Positions 18,446 to 28,415 of a stretch of 64,000 nucleotides of DNA are shown here, piece by piece. The stretch covers positions 1 to 64,000 of the forward strand of contig NZ_CP109427.1 of NCBI RefSeq assembly GCF_036250695.1, in the 5' to 3' direction. Every line of letters begins with the position of its first letter. The first letter of the stretch is position 1. The translations under genes and the position numbers were made by a program. The notes beneath the pieces were generated by a model. The model did no database searches. It saw only the letters and a list, made by a program, of their open reading frames with translations, and had not been told where the DNA came from. Source of the DNA: Streptomyces sp. NBC_01497 (GTDB lineage: Bacteria; Actinomycetota; Actinomycetes; Streptomycetales; Streptomycetaceae).

Positions 18446-19059
18446 CCACGCCTGTGCCACCCATGCCACAGCAGACCCGCAGCCTGTCCCTGCCGGTCAA
18501 CCAGCTGCTCAAGGGGCCCCTCTTCCGTGACCAGCATGAGCGGGCCTGGGAAGCGCTGCTCCAACTGCGCGCCCGCGTCCAGGACTACGTCGACGTCATG
18601 GGCCTGACCGTGGTGATCGACGAAGCCGAGGGCTATGCGTTCCTGCGCTCCCAGCCCGAGGAGGAGAACGCAGATCCGCGCTTGGCTGCGCCGCGCCTGA
18701 TGCCCCGCCGGTCCCTGTCGTACCCGGTCAGTCTGCTGATCGTGCTGCTGCGCAAGCGGCTGGCGGAATTCGACGCCGGGTCCGGCGAGACCCGGCTGAT
18801 GATCACCCGCGACGAGATCGTGGAAATGATCCGCATGTTCCTGCCCACCGGCAGCAACGAGGCGCGTCTGGTCGACCAGATCGACACGTACATCACCAAG
18901 GCCGTGGAGCTGCAGTTCCTGCGCCGCGCCAAGCACCAGGAGCAGTTGTACGAGGTGCAGCGGATCATCAAGGCCTATGTCGACGGGCAGTGGCTTGCCG
19001 ACTTCGAAACGAACCTGGCCCGGTACGCGGCCCCCACCACCCCGGAAGGACAGCAGTGA
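18442..19059 (+). CDS. jetB: Wadjet subunit JetB (DUF4194)
   Basis: At 205 residues this is the small MukE-like member of the Wadjet complex. It has a compact winged-helix protein pattern: [22 protein letters not shown] near the N terminus, [15 protein letters not shown] in the middle, and [13 protein letters not shown] near the C terminus. It bridges the JetA kleisin-like part and the JetC ATPase. It starts inside the jetA stop (ATGA) and its TGA overlaps the GTG of jetC, which shows translational coupling on both sides. No unusual features are seen. Confidence 0.86.
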   Translation: MTTPVPPMPQQTRSLSLPVNQLLKGPLFRDQHERAWEALLQLRARVQDYVDVMGLTVVIDEAEGYAFLRSQPEEENADPRLAAPRLMPRRSLSYPVSLLIVLLRKRLAEFDAGSGETRLMITRDEIVEMIRMFLPTGSNEARLVDQIDTYITKAVELQFLRRAKHQEQLYEVQRIIKAYVDGQWLADFETNLARYAAPTTPEGQQ

Positions 19060-22000
19060 TCCCCGCTCAGTCCGGCCCGTTCGTCACCGACGCCTCCCCC
19101 GATCTCGACCTGGCCGGGTTCCGGCTGGAGCGGCTGGAGGTGTACAACTGGGGCACTTTTCACCAGCGCGTGTGGTCCTTGGGAGTCGGCGGCGCCAACG
19201 CCCTGCTGACCGGCGACATCGGCTCGGGAAAGTCCACCCTGGTCGACGCGGTCACCACGTTGTTCATGCCCGCGAACCGCATCGCCTACAACCGGGCCGC
19301 CGGCGCGGAGAGCCGCGAACGCAGCCTGCGCTCCTACGTCCTGGGCCACTACAAGTCCGAACGCAACGAGGCCACCGGCACGACCCGTCCGGTCGCCCTG
19401 CGCCAGCCGGGCAACTACTCGGTGATCCTGGGGGTGTTCACCAACCGCGGCTACGACGCGACGGTCACTCTCGCGCAGGTTTTCTGGATGGCCGACGGCA
19501 ACGCCACCCAGCCGGAGCGCCTGTTCCTCACCGCGGACCGGGCCCTGTCCGTCACGGACGACTTCTCCGACTTCGGTACCGACGTCAGGTCCCTCAAGAA
19601 GCGGCTGACCGGCAGCGGCGTACGGGTGCACCCGTCGTTCGCCGCCTACAGCAAGGACTTCCGCCGCCGCATGGGCATCGAGTCCGAGCAGGCCCTGGAA
19701 CTCTTCCACCAGACGGTGTCCATGAAGTCCGTCGGCAGCCTCGACGACTTCGTCCGCAGCCACATGCTGGAACCCTTCGACGCAGCCATGATGACCGAGA
19801 CGATCGTGGCGCACTTCGACGCCCTGACCACCACGTATGAGTCGGTGCAGCGCGCACGCGCCCAGATCGACGCCCTCACGCCACTGCTTCAAGAGTGCGA
19901 CCAGCACGACGTCCTCGCCAGGAGTATCGACGAGGCCGTCGCGCAGCAAAGCGCCCTGCGGTTCTTCTTCGCCCAGCGCAAGTCCGCCCTGCTGGAGGCG
20001 GACCGTCTCACGCTGAAGCGTGATCTGAGCCGCCACGAGAACGACCGGGGGGCCGCGAAGGACCGGCTCAAGGATCTTCACGGGCAGCACAGCCGGTTGG
20101 AGCTGCAGCGCGCGGGAATGGGCGGCGCTCGCCTCGGCGAACTGGAAAGGGAGATCGAACGGGAGTCGCGCGCCCGCGATGACCGTCAGCGCAGGGCAAG
20201 GGACCACGCCGCTCTGCTGGGTCAGGTGGAGCTCAGCCCTGTCAGCAGCGCAGAACAGTTCACCGAACGCCTCCAGGAGATCGCCGACTCCCAACAAGCC
20301 GCCACCACGGTGCAGCAGGAGACCCGGGAAGCCCTGAGCGCCCTCGCGGTCGATGCCAACCGCCTGCGCCAGCAGGCGACGGAACTGGGCGAGGAGCTGG
20401 TCAGCCTCCGCTCCCGGCGCAGCAACATTCCCAAGAAGCAGCTGGATCTGCGCGCCCGCCTGTGCCATGAGCTCGGGATCGAGGAGAGTGCGCTGCCGTT
20501 CGCCGGCGAACTGATCCAGGTCCGGGCCGACGAGCAGGCATGGGTCGGCGCCGCAGAACGGCTGCTGCGGGGTTTCGCGCTCTCGCTGCTGGTCCCGCAC
20601 GACCTGTACTCTCCCGTGTCGGAGTGGATCAACGCGCACCACCTCGGTGCCCGGCTCGTCTACTTCCGCGTCCCCGAAACAGTCCCGGTGCGGCGCCCGC
20701 AGCACACCGAAGCCCCTGTCCTGGCCTCCAAACTGGAGGTCAAGGCAGAGTCCCCGTTCGCCCACTGGCTGGCCAGCGAGCTGGACCGCCGCGCCGGACA
20801 CATCTGCGCCGAGACGATGGCGGACTTCAAGCGGGCCGACCTGGCGATCACCCCGCAGGGTTTGGTCAAGGGGGCGCGGGGCCGTCACGAGAAGAACGAC
20901 ACCACCCGCATCGACGACCGCAGCTCCTACGTTCTGGGCTGGACCAACCAGCTGAAGATCGACGCTCTCCTCGACCAGGCCCGCGGCACGCAAAAGGAAC
21001 AAAAAGACCTCAATAAGAGGAAAATCAGCATCGAGACCGCCCATACCAACAGCATCACTCGCGGCCAGATCCTCGCCCAGCTCGCAACCACCCGCGACTA
21101 CAGCGAGATCGACTGGGCCTCGGCCGTCAGCCGCATCACGGCGCTGGCCGAGGAGAAGCGGCGCCTTGAGGAGTCCTCCGAGGACCTGGACCAGATCACC
21201 CGCCGCCTGGAGGTGCTCGCGAAGGAGATCGCCCAGGCGGAAGACGACCGTGAACAGGCAGGCCTGGCCATCGGCGGCCTGAACGAGGCCCTCAAGACCG
21301 CGACGCGTGAGCACGACGCCGCCCGGGCCCTGCTGGACGAGCCTGACTGCGCAGCCGCCCGCGCACACTTTCCCGCCATCGAGCAGCGCCTGGCCCAGAC
21401 ACGGCTGGCCTGCCGGACGGTGAGCGAGTGCACTGCCGCGGAAAGCCGTGTGCACGGCGAGCTGGCCTCGGCCAAGGACCGCTTCAGCATCCAGCAGAAC
21501 CGCATCGGCCAGGCGATCGCCTCCAAGATGGGCGCCTTCCGCCGCGAGTACCCGGTGGAGACAGGCGAACTGGACGACTCGGTGAACTCCGCCCGCGGCT
21601 ACCGCGAACTGCACCAGCGCCTGGTCGCCGATGATCTGCCCCGCTTCCAGGAGCAGTTCAAGAGCTACCTGAAGACAAACGTCATCCGTGACATCGCGGG
21701 CTTCCACGCGCAGCTGACCAGCCAGGCCGACCAGATCGGCGAACGCGTCGCCATCATCAACGACTCACTCGCCGGCATCGACTACAACCCCGGCCGCTAC
21801 ATCACGCTGAAGACCGATCGCACGCCCAACGTCGAGATCCGCGACTTCATCACCGAACTGCGTGCCTGCACGGACGACGCCCTGGCCGACGACCACTCGG
21901 ACACCTATTCCGAAGAGAAGTTCCACCAGGTCCGCCGTCTCATCGAACGCTTCAAGGGCCGCGAAGGGCACACCGAGGCTGACCGTGCGTGGACCCGCCG

Positions 22001-22475
22001 CGTCACGGACGTGCGCTACTGGTTCGTCTTCAGCGCCAGTGAGCGGCGGCGGGAGGACGACACCGAGTATGAGGTCTACTCCGACTCCGGCGGCAAGTCC
22101 GGCGGACAGAAAGAGAAACTCGCCTACACCATCCTTGCCGCCTCCCTCGCCTACCAGTTCAAACTCGACTGGAACTCGGCCCGATCCAAGACCTTCCGAT
22201 TCGTCGTCATCGACGAAGCCTTCGGCCGCGGCTCCGAGGACTCCGCCCGATTCGCCCTCGACCTCTTCAAACGGCTCGGCCTGCAACTCCTCATCGTCAC
22301 ACCCCTCCAAAAGATCCACGTCATCGAGCCGTACGTGTCCGCCGTCGGCTTCGTCGACAACCCCGACGGCCACGACTCACGCTTGCGGACCCTGACCATC
22401 ACGCAGTACCGCCAGGAGCGCCTCGCCCACACCCTGTCCGCGCTGCAGGGCGCCGGCACCGGCCGGGGGCACTGA
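19056..22475 (+). CDS. jetC: Wadjet SMC-like ATPase JetC
   Basis: The 1,139-residue MukB/SbcC-type ATPase has Walker [11 protein letters not shown] at ~53-62 after an EVYNWGTFH segment. A long coiled coil follows (~285-960) with a central globular/hinge region near 480-640, then the ABC signature [16 protein letters not shown] (~1010) and Walker [16 protein letters not shown] (~1047). This is the motor that extrudes DNA loops and identifies small circular molecules. The GTG at 19056 overlaps the jetB stop and gives the standard N terminus; the open frame upstream lies inside jetB. All ATPase motifs are intact. Confidence 0.93.
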   Translation: MIPAQSGPFVTDASPDLDLAGFRLERLEVYNWGTFHQRVWSLGVGGANALLTGDIGSGKSTLVDAVTTLFMPANRIAYNRAAGAESRERSLRSYVLGHYKSERNEATGTTRPVALRQPGNYSVILGVFTNRGYDATVTLAQVFWMADGNATQPERLFLTADRALSVTDDFSDFGTDVRSLKKRLTGSGVRVHPSFAAYSKDFRRRMGIESEQALELFHQTVSMKSVGSLDDFVRSHMLEPFDAAMMTETIVAHFDALTTTYESVQRARAQIDALTPLLQECDQHDVLARSIDEAVAQQSALRFFFAQRKSALLEADRLTLKRDLSRHENDRGAAKDRLKDLHGQHSRLELQRAGMGGARLGELEREIERESRARDDRQRRARDHAALLGQVELSPVSSAEQFTERLQEIADSQQAATTVQQETREALSALAVDANRLRQQATELGEELVSLRSRRSNIPKKQLDLRARLCHELGIEESALPFAGELIQVRADEQAWVGAAERLLRGFALSLLVPHDLYSPVSEWINAHHLGARLVYFRVPETVPVRRPQHTEAPVLASKLEVKAESPFAHWLASELDRRAGHICAETMADFKRADLAITPQGLVKGARGRHEKNDTTRIDDRSSYVLGWTNQLKIDALLDQARGTQKEQKDLNKRKISIETAHTNSITRGQILAQLATTRDYSEIDWASAVSRITALAEEKRRLEESSEDLDQITRRLEVLAKEIAQAEDDREQAGLAIGGLNEALKTATREHDAARALLDEPDCAAARAHFPAIEQRLAQTRLACRTVSECTAAESRVHGELASAKDRFSIQQNRIGQAIASKMGAFRREYPVETGELDDSVNSARGYRELHQRLVADDLPRFQEQFKSYLKTNVIRDIAGFHAQLTSQADQIGERVAIINDSLAGIDYNPGRYITLKTDRTPNVEIRDFITELRACTDDALADDHSDTYSEEKFHQVRRLIERFKGREGHTEADRAWTRRVTDVRYWFVFSASERRREDDTEYEVYSDSGGKSGGQKEKLAYTILAASLAYQFKLDWNSARSKTFRFVVIDEAFGRGSEDSARFALDLFKRLGLQLLIVTPLQKIHVIEPYVSAVGFVDNPDGHDSRLRTLTITQYRQERLAHTLSALQGAGTGRGH

Positions 22476-22476
22476 C

Positions 22477-23718
22477 ATGGTGGCGCCGACCGACCGCCGG
22501 GCATGGACCACACCCGCAGACGTCACAGACCGCCTGCGCAGACGCTGGATGCGCGGTGACTTCCTCACCGCGCTCGCCGAGCAACATCCCTTCGAACCGC
22601 TCTGCATCCCGCTGGGCGGCCCCAAACCCTCCGAGCTGACCCGCGACTTCGACGCCGTCCGCACCTGGGTCCACACCTGGGACTCCGCCCGGCAGCAGTT
22701 CTCGCGCATCGAGCACCGGCGAGTCGGAGGACGCGTCGTCGGCGCCAACGACCTCCCTCACCAGGCATGGATCGACCGCCGCGAACAGCTGTGGGACCTC
22801 CTCGGCGTCACCAGCGCCGTCCACCGCTTCCAAACGCTGCTGGCCTCCGCCCGAAAGGCCACCCCTGAGCTTGCGGCCTGGATGACCGCCTATCCCATGA
22901 AAGTCCTGGACCTCGAAACGGATTGGGAGCGCCTGCACCAGACCGTCCGCTGGATCCTGGACTACCAGGGTCCGCCGCTCTATCTACGGCAGATCGACGT
23001 ACCGGGCGTGGACACCAAGTTCATCGAGAGCCACCGCGCCATCCTGACCACTCTGCTGGAGCACTGCCTGCCCGCCGACCGGATCGACACCGAAGCGCCG
23101 CGCACCAGCTTCACCGCCCGCTTCCGCTTCCGGGGCAAGCCCGCCTACGCCAGATTCCGTCTCCTCAGCGACACCTCTATCGCCGGATTCAACGAACTGA
23201 CCGTGCGCGTCGATGAGTTCACCGCATCCCCGCCCGACATCACAACCATCTTCATCGTCGAGAACGAGACCACCTACCTCGCCTTCCCGCCCCAGCCCGC
23301 GAGCATGGTGATCCTCGGCAGCGGATACGCCGTCACCCGGCTCGCCGAACTGCACTGGCTCCACGACAAGCGACTCGTGTACTGGGGCGACCTGGACACC
23401 CACGGTTTCGCGATCCTCGACCGACTGCGCCGCGTCTTCCCCCACACGGAGTCGATCCTGATGGACCGCTCCACCCTGACGGCCCACCGGGGCCAGTGGG
23501 TGAAGGAGCCCAAGCCCACCCAGGAACACCTGCAGTCACTGACCGGCGAGGAAACCGACCTCTACCAGAGTCTCGTGGACGACGACTTCGGGCACGGCAT
23601 ACGACTGGAACAAGAACGGATACGCTTCTCCGCCGTCCAGACAGCACTGGCCAGCCTTCACAGCCACCCCTCGCAGCTACCCCACGACGAGGGACGGCCC
23701 AGATCCCCGCAGGAATGA
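22477..23718 (+). CDS. jetD: Wadjet nuclease JetD (DUF3322/DUF2220, Toprim)
   Basis: This 413-residue protein is the effector nuclease of the Wadjet system. The N-terminal half is the DUF3322 arm. The C-terminal Toprim-type catalytic domain shows the acidic Glu in FIVENETTYLAF (~258-269) and the DxD pair in YWGDLDTHGFAIL (~300). JetD cuts circular plasmid DNA after loop extrusion stalls. It starts one base after the jetC stop, completing a four-gene type I Wadjet operon. Catalytic residues are preserved, so the system appears functional. Confidence 0.92.
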   Translation: MVAPTDRRAWTTPADVTDRLRRRWMRGDFLTALAEQHPFEPLCIPLGGPKPSELTRDFDAVRTWVHTWDSARQQFSRIEHRRVGGRVVGANDLPHQAWIDRREQLWDLLGVTSAVHRFQTLLASARKATPELAAWMTAYPMKVLDLETDWERLHQTVRWILDYQGPPLYLRQIDVPGVDTKFIESHRAILTTLLEHCLPADRIDTEAPRTSFTARFRFRGKPAYARFRLLSDTSIAGFNELTVRVDEFTASPPDITTIFIVENETTYLAFPPQPASMVILGSGYAVTRLAELHWLHDKRLVYWGDLDTHGFAILDRLRRVFPHTESILMDRSTLTAHRGQWVKEPKPTQEHLQSLTGEETDLYQSLVDDDFGHGIRLEQERIRFSAVQTALASLHSHPSQLPHDEGRPRSPQE

Positions 23719-23851
23719 GGTGAGACATCACTTCCTCAGGCGCCGACCCTTTTCTTCCCCTTCATCCGAGAATGCCGACGAGGGCGGCGCTCAGTCCGCT
23801 GAAGATCCATTCGCCGCGGGTCGGCGAGCGCGAAGGGGTCTGTACGCTCAC

Positions 23852-23882
23852 CGGCTCTGTTCCGTAGTCGGTGGTGACGTTG
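23852..23882 (+). repeat. Left terminal inverted repeat of the ISL3-family IS
   Basis: It begins CGGCTCTGTTCCGTAGTC and is a perfect reverse complement of 25451-25481. Confidence 0.92.
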
Positions 23883-23887
23883 GGTGT

Positions 23888-25426
23888 CTATGTGCTGAGT
23901 AGGATGCGGTGGCGGAGGAGCTCGAATCCGGCTCGGCCGTGCATCTGCCGCATGATCTTCTTGGTGTGGGTGTTGACGCCTTCGGTGCGGCCGTTGCTCC
24001 AGGGGAGGGTCAGGCCGGCGTTGACGGCGGCGCGGTCGAGTTCCAGGCCGTTGCAGAAGGTGTGCAGGTGGGGCAGGTCTGCGCCGCGGGCCTGGGTGAT
24101 CCACTCGGTGAGCTTGGAGTCGTTGCCGCTGGCGGGTGTCAGCAGGGCGGCGAAGTCGCGGATGAGGGCGGTGAGCTGGGTCATCTCGGGGCAGGTCGCG
24201 GTGAGGAGGCTGAGCAGGTCGGTGTCCTTGGTCCGCAGGTGGTCGGGGTGGGTGAGCAGGAGCCGGGCGAGGCGGCGGGGGGTGGTGACGGGGCGGTCGC
24301 CTTCGGCGCGGCCCTGGTTGAGGTAGCGGACCAGCAGGTTGGCACTGCCGGTGTAGCCGAGTTCCCTGATCTCGTGCAGGAGGTGCGTGACGGGCACGCC
24401 GGGCTCGGCTGCGCGACGCGTGCGCAGGTGCTCGCGGTAGGGGTCGACCAGGGTGGGCCGATAGCGTGGGGCGATGCGCTCGGTGGGCGGCTCGGGGGTG
24501 CGTGCATAGCGCTTGACCGTGTTCAGGGACAGGTCCAGGCGGCGAGCGCAGTCCAGCAGGCCAACGCCTTTGTCGAGGAGGTCGTGGACCTTGTGCCAGC
24601 GCTCGCGGGTGGTCTGCTCGCGCACCCCGCCGGGACGGGGCGGGTTGACGGTGGCCCAGCAGGGGGCGTGGGCGCGGACTTCGGCCAGGGTCTTGTCGCA
24701 CAGGTTGCTCCACAGGTGCCAGCGGTCGCTGACCTGCGCCGTGCCGGGCAGCGCCCGGCGGATCGCCTCGGCGTAGGTGGCCGAGCCGTCGCGGCATACG
24801 GCCTCGATCCCGGTCCTCCCGCGCAGCCATGCCTCCAGGATGGCGGCCTCGCGGTCGGGGAGTACGTCGATGCGTTCCCCGGTCTCGGCGTTGATGATGA
24901 TCGTGGCGTAGCGGTGCCGGCGGCGCAGGGCGAAGTCGTCGACCCCGACAACCCGTGGAACGCGCACCGTCGGGGTGGGGATGCGCCGCAGCAGGCGCAG
25001 GGCGGTGGCGTAGGAAACGGGCGTGACCAGGATGCGGGTGAGGCGGGAGGTCGCCCGGCCGCATAACTCCTTGACCACCCCGGAGATCTGGCCGGTCAGA
25101 CGCGTGGTGCGGCGCTGGAGGCGCTCCAGCAGCCCGGGCACCTGCTCGCGGAAGGTCTGCCGCCGGCAGCCCAGGACCGGGCAGACCAGACGCCGCACCC
25201 GGACATGGACCACGACCCGGCGGCCGTCCACCGGCACATCCGCCACCGTCCGGCCGTGATACCCGTGCACCTTCCCCGTCACCACCCCGCACACCGGACA
25301 GGGCACGGGAACATCCCGGGTCCGGGCAGTCACCCGGATCACCTCGCCACCGTCCTCCACATCCTCGATGACCAGCGCCGACAACCCGGAAAACACCACA
25401 CCTACAAGGGAGTTGATGTCAGTCAT
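23888..25426 (-). CDS. ISL3-family transposase
   Basis: The 512-residue transposase has an N-terminal zinc site (CPVCGVV, then CPVLGC), a helix-turn-helix after residue ~85, and a DDE core with VVGVDDFALRRRHRYATII (first Asp), the VSDRWHLWSNL segment (second Asp) and a C-terminal NGRTEGVNTHTKKIMRQMHG (Glu). These are standard ISL3 signatures. Length and frame are intact, so it is probably active. Its stop lies six bases inside the left repeat. Confidence 0.93.
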   Translation of the reverse strand: MTDINSLVGVVFSGLSALVIEDVEDGGEVIRVTARTRDVPVPCPVCGVVTGKVHGYHGRTVADVPVDGRRVVVHVRVRRLVCPVLGCRRQTFREQVPGLLERLQRRTTRLTGQISGVVKELCGRATSRLTRILVTPVSYATALRLLRRIPTPTVRVPRVVGVDDFALRRRHRYATIIINAETGERIDVLPDREAAILEAWLRGRTGIEAVCRDGSATYAEAIRRALPGTAQVSDRWHLWSNLCDKTLAEVRAHAPCWATVNPPRPGGVREQTTRERWHKVHDLLDKGVGLLDCARRLDLSLNTVKRYARTPEPPTERIAPRYRPTLVDPYREHLRTRRAAEPGVPVTHLLHEIRELGYTGSANLLVRYLNQGRAEGDRPVTTPRRLARLLLTHPDHLRTKDTDLLSLLTATCPEMTQLTALIRDFAALLTPASGNDSKLTEWITQARGADLPHLHTFCNGLELDRAAVNAGLTLPWSNGRTEGVNTHTKKIMRQMHGRAGFELLRHRILLST

Positions 25427-25450
25427 GTCTCATGATGGCATGCGACGACT

Positions 25451-25481
25451 CAACGTCACCACCGACTACGGAACAGAGCCG
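25451..25481 (-). repeat. Right terminal inverted repeat of the ISL3-family IS
   Basis: It is a perfect reverse complement of the left repeat. The transposase start codon lies 25 bp further inside. Confidence 0.92.
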
Positions 25482-25619
25482 CTCGCTTTACAGACCCGTG
25501 CGCGCCGCACACCGTGCGCAGTGAACGGGGCCGTAGGACGGAAGCTCCATAGCGTCACGGCCGATGGGTTGGCGGTTGTCGCTCCGTCTATTGAGGACGG
25601 TGCGATCAATACTCCTCCC

Positions 25620-25645
25620 CCGGTCCGCTTTCGAGTCCGGACCGG
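25620..25645. terminator. Candidate hairpin terminator after the CBASS operon
   Basis: CCGGTCCG (25620-25627) pairs with CGGACCGG (25638-25645) around a 10-base loop, about 85 bp beyond the last stop codon of the leftward operon. No T-tract follows, as is common for actinobacterial terminators. The flanking 25482-25730 stretch holds no recognised gene. Confidence 0.4.
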
Positions 25646-25730
25646 AAGGGGGGCCGGGCAGGGAAAGTCGGGTGTGGTGCGGGTAGCGAGGAAGGCAGGG
25701 AGCCGTTGGAGTGGATCCGCGCCGGCGCGG

Positions 25731-26606
25731 TCAGCGCGCCCTCACGGCAGTGTGGTCAAGGACGGTCAGGTGCAGGGTATGCAGGGGCTGGGTCCGGGTC
25801 GGGCGGATCACCTCGAACCAATCGCTCACATCTTCCAGCAATCGGGACAGGTAACCGAAGCCGCGCCAGCCGAGTCCGATCCCCACCGTGGGCGAGGGAG
25901 CGCTGTAGTGGCTACCTGTCAAGGGTTCACCGTGGAGTAGCACGTGGTCCACGGTGTGCTCGGTGCTCTCCAGATGGGCCAGTGCCCCGGCGGCGGCGCG
26001 GCGCAGCGGGCTGGTCTCGGTCCAGCGGTGCAGTGCTTCGAGCGCTGCTGGATGCTGCGGTACCGCGTCGGGCAGGTCCAGGCGGTCGATGCGGATGGCT
26101 CCCCGGGAGACCAGGTCGACGAGTTCGATGCGGACTGGTCGTGGTATCCACCGGTCCAGGCCCTCGAATGCCTCGATCATGTGGTCGCGCGGGGCCCGGC
26201 CGGCGGTGGGGTCGGGGGTGAGGGCGGCCAGGCGGGCGCGGGCGGTGGCGACGGGTTCGGGGCGGGTCCACAGCACGGTCAAGGGGAAGCCGTCCTCCTC
26301 CAGGGTGCTGCGCTCGCGCAAGTGGAGCTGCAGGCCGCGGCTGCGGCCTTTCAAGGCGCGTTTCATCGATCCGGACGGATCGCCGCCGTAGGACAGGGCA
26401 TGGACGAACTCGGACGTCAGCCGGTTGTCGGTGCGGTGCTCCACCACGACGTCGACGTCGTGCGGCTCCAGCGCGCCGCGGGCGTAGGAGCCGAACACCA
26501 GGATCTGGTCGACCAGGTCCAGCGGCCATTCGCCTCCTTCCAGGCGGTCGAGCATCTCGGTCAGCAGCAACGTGGCACGAGCGCGCTTCACGGAAGAGAC
26601 CTCCAT
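25731..26606 (-). CDS. MNT-type nucleotidyltransferase at the end of the CBASS operon
   Basis: The 291-residue protein has a minimal nucleotidyltransferase core: FGSYARG at ~38-44 followed by HDVDVVVEH, with D50 and D52 as metal ligands. A mostly helical C-terminal ~200 residues follow that I do not recognise. This core is unlike the CD-NTase upstream and resembles stand-alone MNT domains (AMP/nucleotide transfer to proteins or RNA, often toxin-antitoxin related). It lies 19 bp after the JAB gene on the same strand, so it is probably co-transcribed. Its role in CBASS is unknown; a regulator, alternative signal maker or modifier are all possible. The ATG at 26606 has a weak ribosome-binding site. 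Confidence 0.75.
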   Translation of the reverse strand: MEVSSVKRARATLLLTEMLDRLEGGEWPLDLVDQILVFGSYARGALEPHDVDVVVEHRTDNRLTSEFVHALSYGGDPSGSMKRALKGRSRGLQLHLRERSTLEEDGFPLTVLWTRPEPVATARARLAALTPDPTAGRAPRDHMIEAFEGLDRWIPRPVRIELVDLVSRGAIRIDRLDLPDAVPQHPAALEALHRWTETSPLRRAAAGALAHLESTEHTVDHVLLHGEPLTGSHYSAPSPTVGIGLGWRGFGYLSRLLEDVSDWFEVIRPTRTQPLHTLHLTVLDHTAVRAR

Positions 26607-26625
26607 CGGGGTCCGGCCGGGGTGG

Positions 26626-27144
26626 TCATGACGAGCCTCCATGGTCACGGTGGTCTGTCGAGGACGTGAGGCGTATGGGGAGCTGCAGTTGCGTGGCCGT
26701 GATCCTGTGGTGGCGGCAGGCCCATGCCTCGACTGCCCAGTTGCCCTGGTGAGGGGCGAGGATGACGGCGATGAGGGTATGGAAGGCCAATTCCGGGTCA
26801 TCCAGGAGCCGGCGGTAGGTGCTTGCATCGCGCGGGCTGGGGGTCGTCGTGGCGCCCGTGGGATGGGTGTGCCATTCGCCGATCCAGACGCTGCCGTCGG
26901 CGGCGAACGCCTGGTCCGCGAAGGCTTGAGCATGTGCCAGGTCGCGCAGGAAGGATGTCGGTGTCCGTACGGCGGCGGGGCCGGGGGTGCCGGCGTGGCG
27001 AACGACGACGGTGTCGCGATCGTGGCGGCCCAGAAGGATGCCACCGGTTTCGGTGTCGTGGTCGTTGGTGGCCAGCTCTGTCGTGATGCTGCGGACCGCT
27101 CGGGCGGTCATGCGTACCCGGGTGACCGGCTGTTGGACGGTCAT
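26626..27144 (-). CDS. cap3: JAB/JAMM-family isopeptidase, Cap3-like
   Basis: This 172-residue protein has a complete JAMM zinc-protease motif: Glu in TETGGILLG (~E32), then H92-x-H94-P followed seven residues later by S103-x-x-D106 (WHTHPTGATTTPSPRD). In type II CBASS such peptidases remove the E1/E2-attached partner from the CD-NTase or process its C terminus. The ATG at 27144 overlaps the E1 stop (ATGA), indicating coupled translation. All catalytic residues are present. Confidence 0.88.
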   Translation of the reverse strand: MTVQQPVTRVRMTARAVRSITTELATNDHDTETGGILLGRHDRDTVVVRHAGTPGPAAVRTPTSFLRDLAHAQAFADQAFAADGSVWIGEWHTHPTGATTTPSPRDASTYRRLLDDPELAFHTLIAVILAPHQGNWAVEAWACRHHRITATQLQLPIRLTSSTDHRDHGGSS

Positions 27145-28415
27145 GGTGCTTCGCATGTGGGGCAGCGCGGTTCGGGGGGCGGTGCGGGCAGCCAGCGCAG
27201 TTCGCCGGTGCGGTTCAGGTCGAACGGCGGGGAGCAGTCGGGCTGGCGGCGCAGTGCCAGGAGCGCGTGTTCGCCGGGCAGCCGCTGGTCGGGGTGCCCG
27301 GCGCGTTCCAAGACGGTGGCTACGGCTGTTTTGGCCGCGAGGTGGGCGACCAGGTGCAGATCGGGGCCGACTGCGGTCATCGGTCGGTGGCGTGTGCCGG
27401 TGCCGTAGCCGGCGTCCAGGGCGGGCTCGGGGTCCATGCCCCCGTTGTTCACCAGCGTTTGACGGCGGCAGGTCAGGCAGCCGTGGCGGGGCCAGGGCTG
27501 GAGCCTGAGTACCTCGCCGATGGCGCCGTCCTGCAGGACGCATGCCAGGACGGCGGTGACGCCGGCACGACGTGCGAGGTGGCCGATGGTTCTGCGGGCC
27601 GCGACGCCGTCGGCGGTGCACACCACGATGTCGACGGTGGGAAGCAGCGCCCGTACACGGTCTGCTTGGGCGATCACGTCCCAGGGCAGCGGTTGAACCT
27701 GGGTGTCCGGGCGCAGCCGGGTGAGCTCTTCGGCCAGGGCTGTGACTTTGTGGCGGCCGATGTAGCGGCTGGCGCTGGTGTGGCGCACCAGGTTGTGCCA
27801 GGACAGGCGGTCGGGATCCATCAGGGTCAGCTGTCCGATGCCGTAGCCGGCCAGTGCGTGGGCAGTGGCGCTGCCGATGCTGCCGGCCCCGACCAGGAGA
27901 GCGTGGGTCTTCTGCAGGTGCGCTGCCGGCCAGTGCGGCTCCAGTTGGGCGATGCCGGTGACGGCGGGCTGGATGAGGATGTCGAGCGGGAGGGCGCCTT
28001 CTGGGGTGACTTGCCAGGCGACCAGGTCGGGCAGTGCGGCGCCGGGGAAGGCCTCTGCCACGCCGGGCGCGTAGGTCACGGCAAGGTAGGGCGTTCCGAA
28101 GGTCCGGTAGCCGCCGCGTACGGCGTCCCGGAATGCTGTTCGGGGAATGACCGTGTCCTGGCGGGCGTGGCAGTGCGCCCAGGCCAGGTGCAAGGCGGGG
28201 TCGACCCGATACCACAGGCTGATCGGAGCGGGGTCGCAGTTCGCAAGGAGCCGTTCGGCGGGCTCGGGGTCGACCGGGACTCTGGGGTTGTCGCCGTCCG
28301 ACAGGGCGCACACCACGGCCAGTTCGTCCGGGGCGCTGACACGCAGGGTCAGGTAGCCCCATGTGCCGGCCTGGCGGATCGTGGCGGCAGCCAGGTGCGG
28401 AAAGAGAATCAGCAC
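27141..28415 (-). CDS. E1-like ThiF-family activating enzyme of CBASS
   Basis: The 424-residue protein has an unrecognised N-terminal domain (~1-165), then a ThiF/E1 adenylation fold: VGAGSIG (~175-181), Asp at ~200 in LMDPDRLSWHNLVRH, and VVCTADG. It ends with a zinc ribbon made of CLTC (~313-316) and a C-terminal CPTC pair. Such enzymes adenylate a C-terminal carboxylate and pass it to an E2. In most type II CBASS operons E1 and E2 are one fused polypeptide (Cap2); here they are separate genes. GTG 28415 overlaps the end of the E2 gene by 7 bp. Confidence 0.85.
   Translation of the reverse strand: MLILFPHLAAATIRQAGTWGYLTLRVSAPDELAVVCALSDGDNPRVPVDPEPAERLLANCDPAPISLWYRVDPALHLAWAHCHARQDTVIPRTAFRDAVRGGYRTFGTPYLAVTYAPGVAEAFPGAALPDLVAWQVTPEGALPLDILIQPAVTGIAQLEPHWPAAHLQKTHALLVGAGSIGSATAHALAGYGIGQLTLMDPDRLSWHNLVRHTSASRYIGRHKVTALAEELTRLRPDTQVQPLPWDVIAQADRVRALLPTVDIVVCTADGVAARRTIGHLARRAGVTAVLACVLQDGAIGEVLRLQPWPRHGCLTCRRQTLVNNGGMDPEPALDAGYGTGTRHRPMTAVGPDLHLVAHLAAKTAVATVLERAGHPDQRLPGEHALLALRRQPDCSPPFDLNRTGELRWLPAPPPEPRCPTCEAP

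Larger units (their letters stand above)
23852..25481. mobile_element. ISL3-family insertion sequence
   Basis: The element is 1,630 bp with perfect 31-bp terminal inverted repeats (23852-23882 and 25451-25481), enclosing one transposase gene on the minus strand that starts 25 bp inside the right repeat. ISL3 elements usually make 8-bp target duplications. The flanks ACGCTCAC (left) and CTCGCTTT (right) do not match, so either one end was rearranged after insertion or the element recombined with another copy. It sits between jetD and the 3' end of the CBASS operon and interrupts no recognised gene. Confidence 0.88.

Noticed and set aside
18975..21707. 910-codon frame antisense to jetC
   Set aside because: It is a shadow of jetC; no domain is seen and it conflicts with a fully supported operon.
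23736..25292. Second long leftward frame in the IS
   Set aside because: It is an out-of-frame shadow of the ISL3 transposase with Arg/Pro-rich translation.
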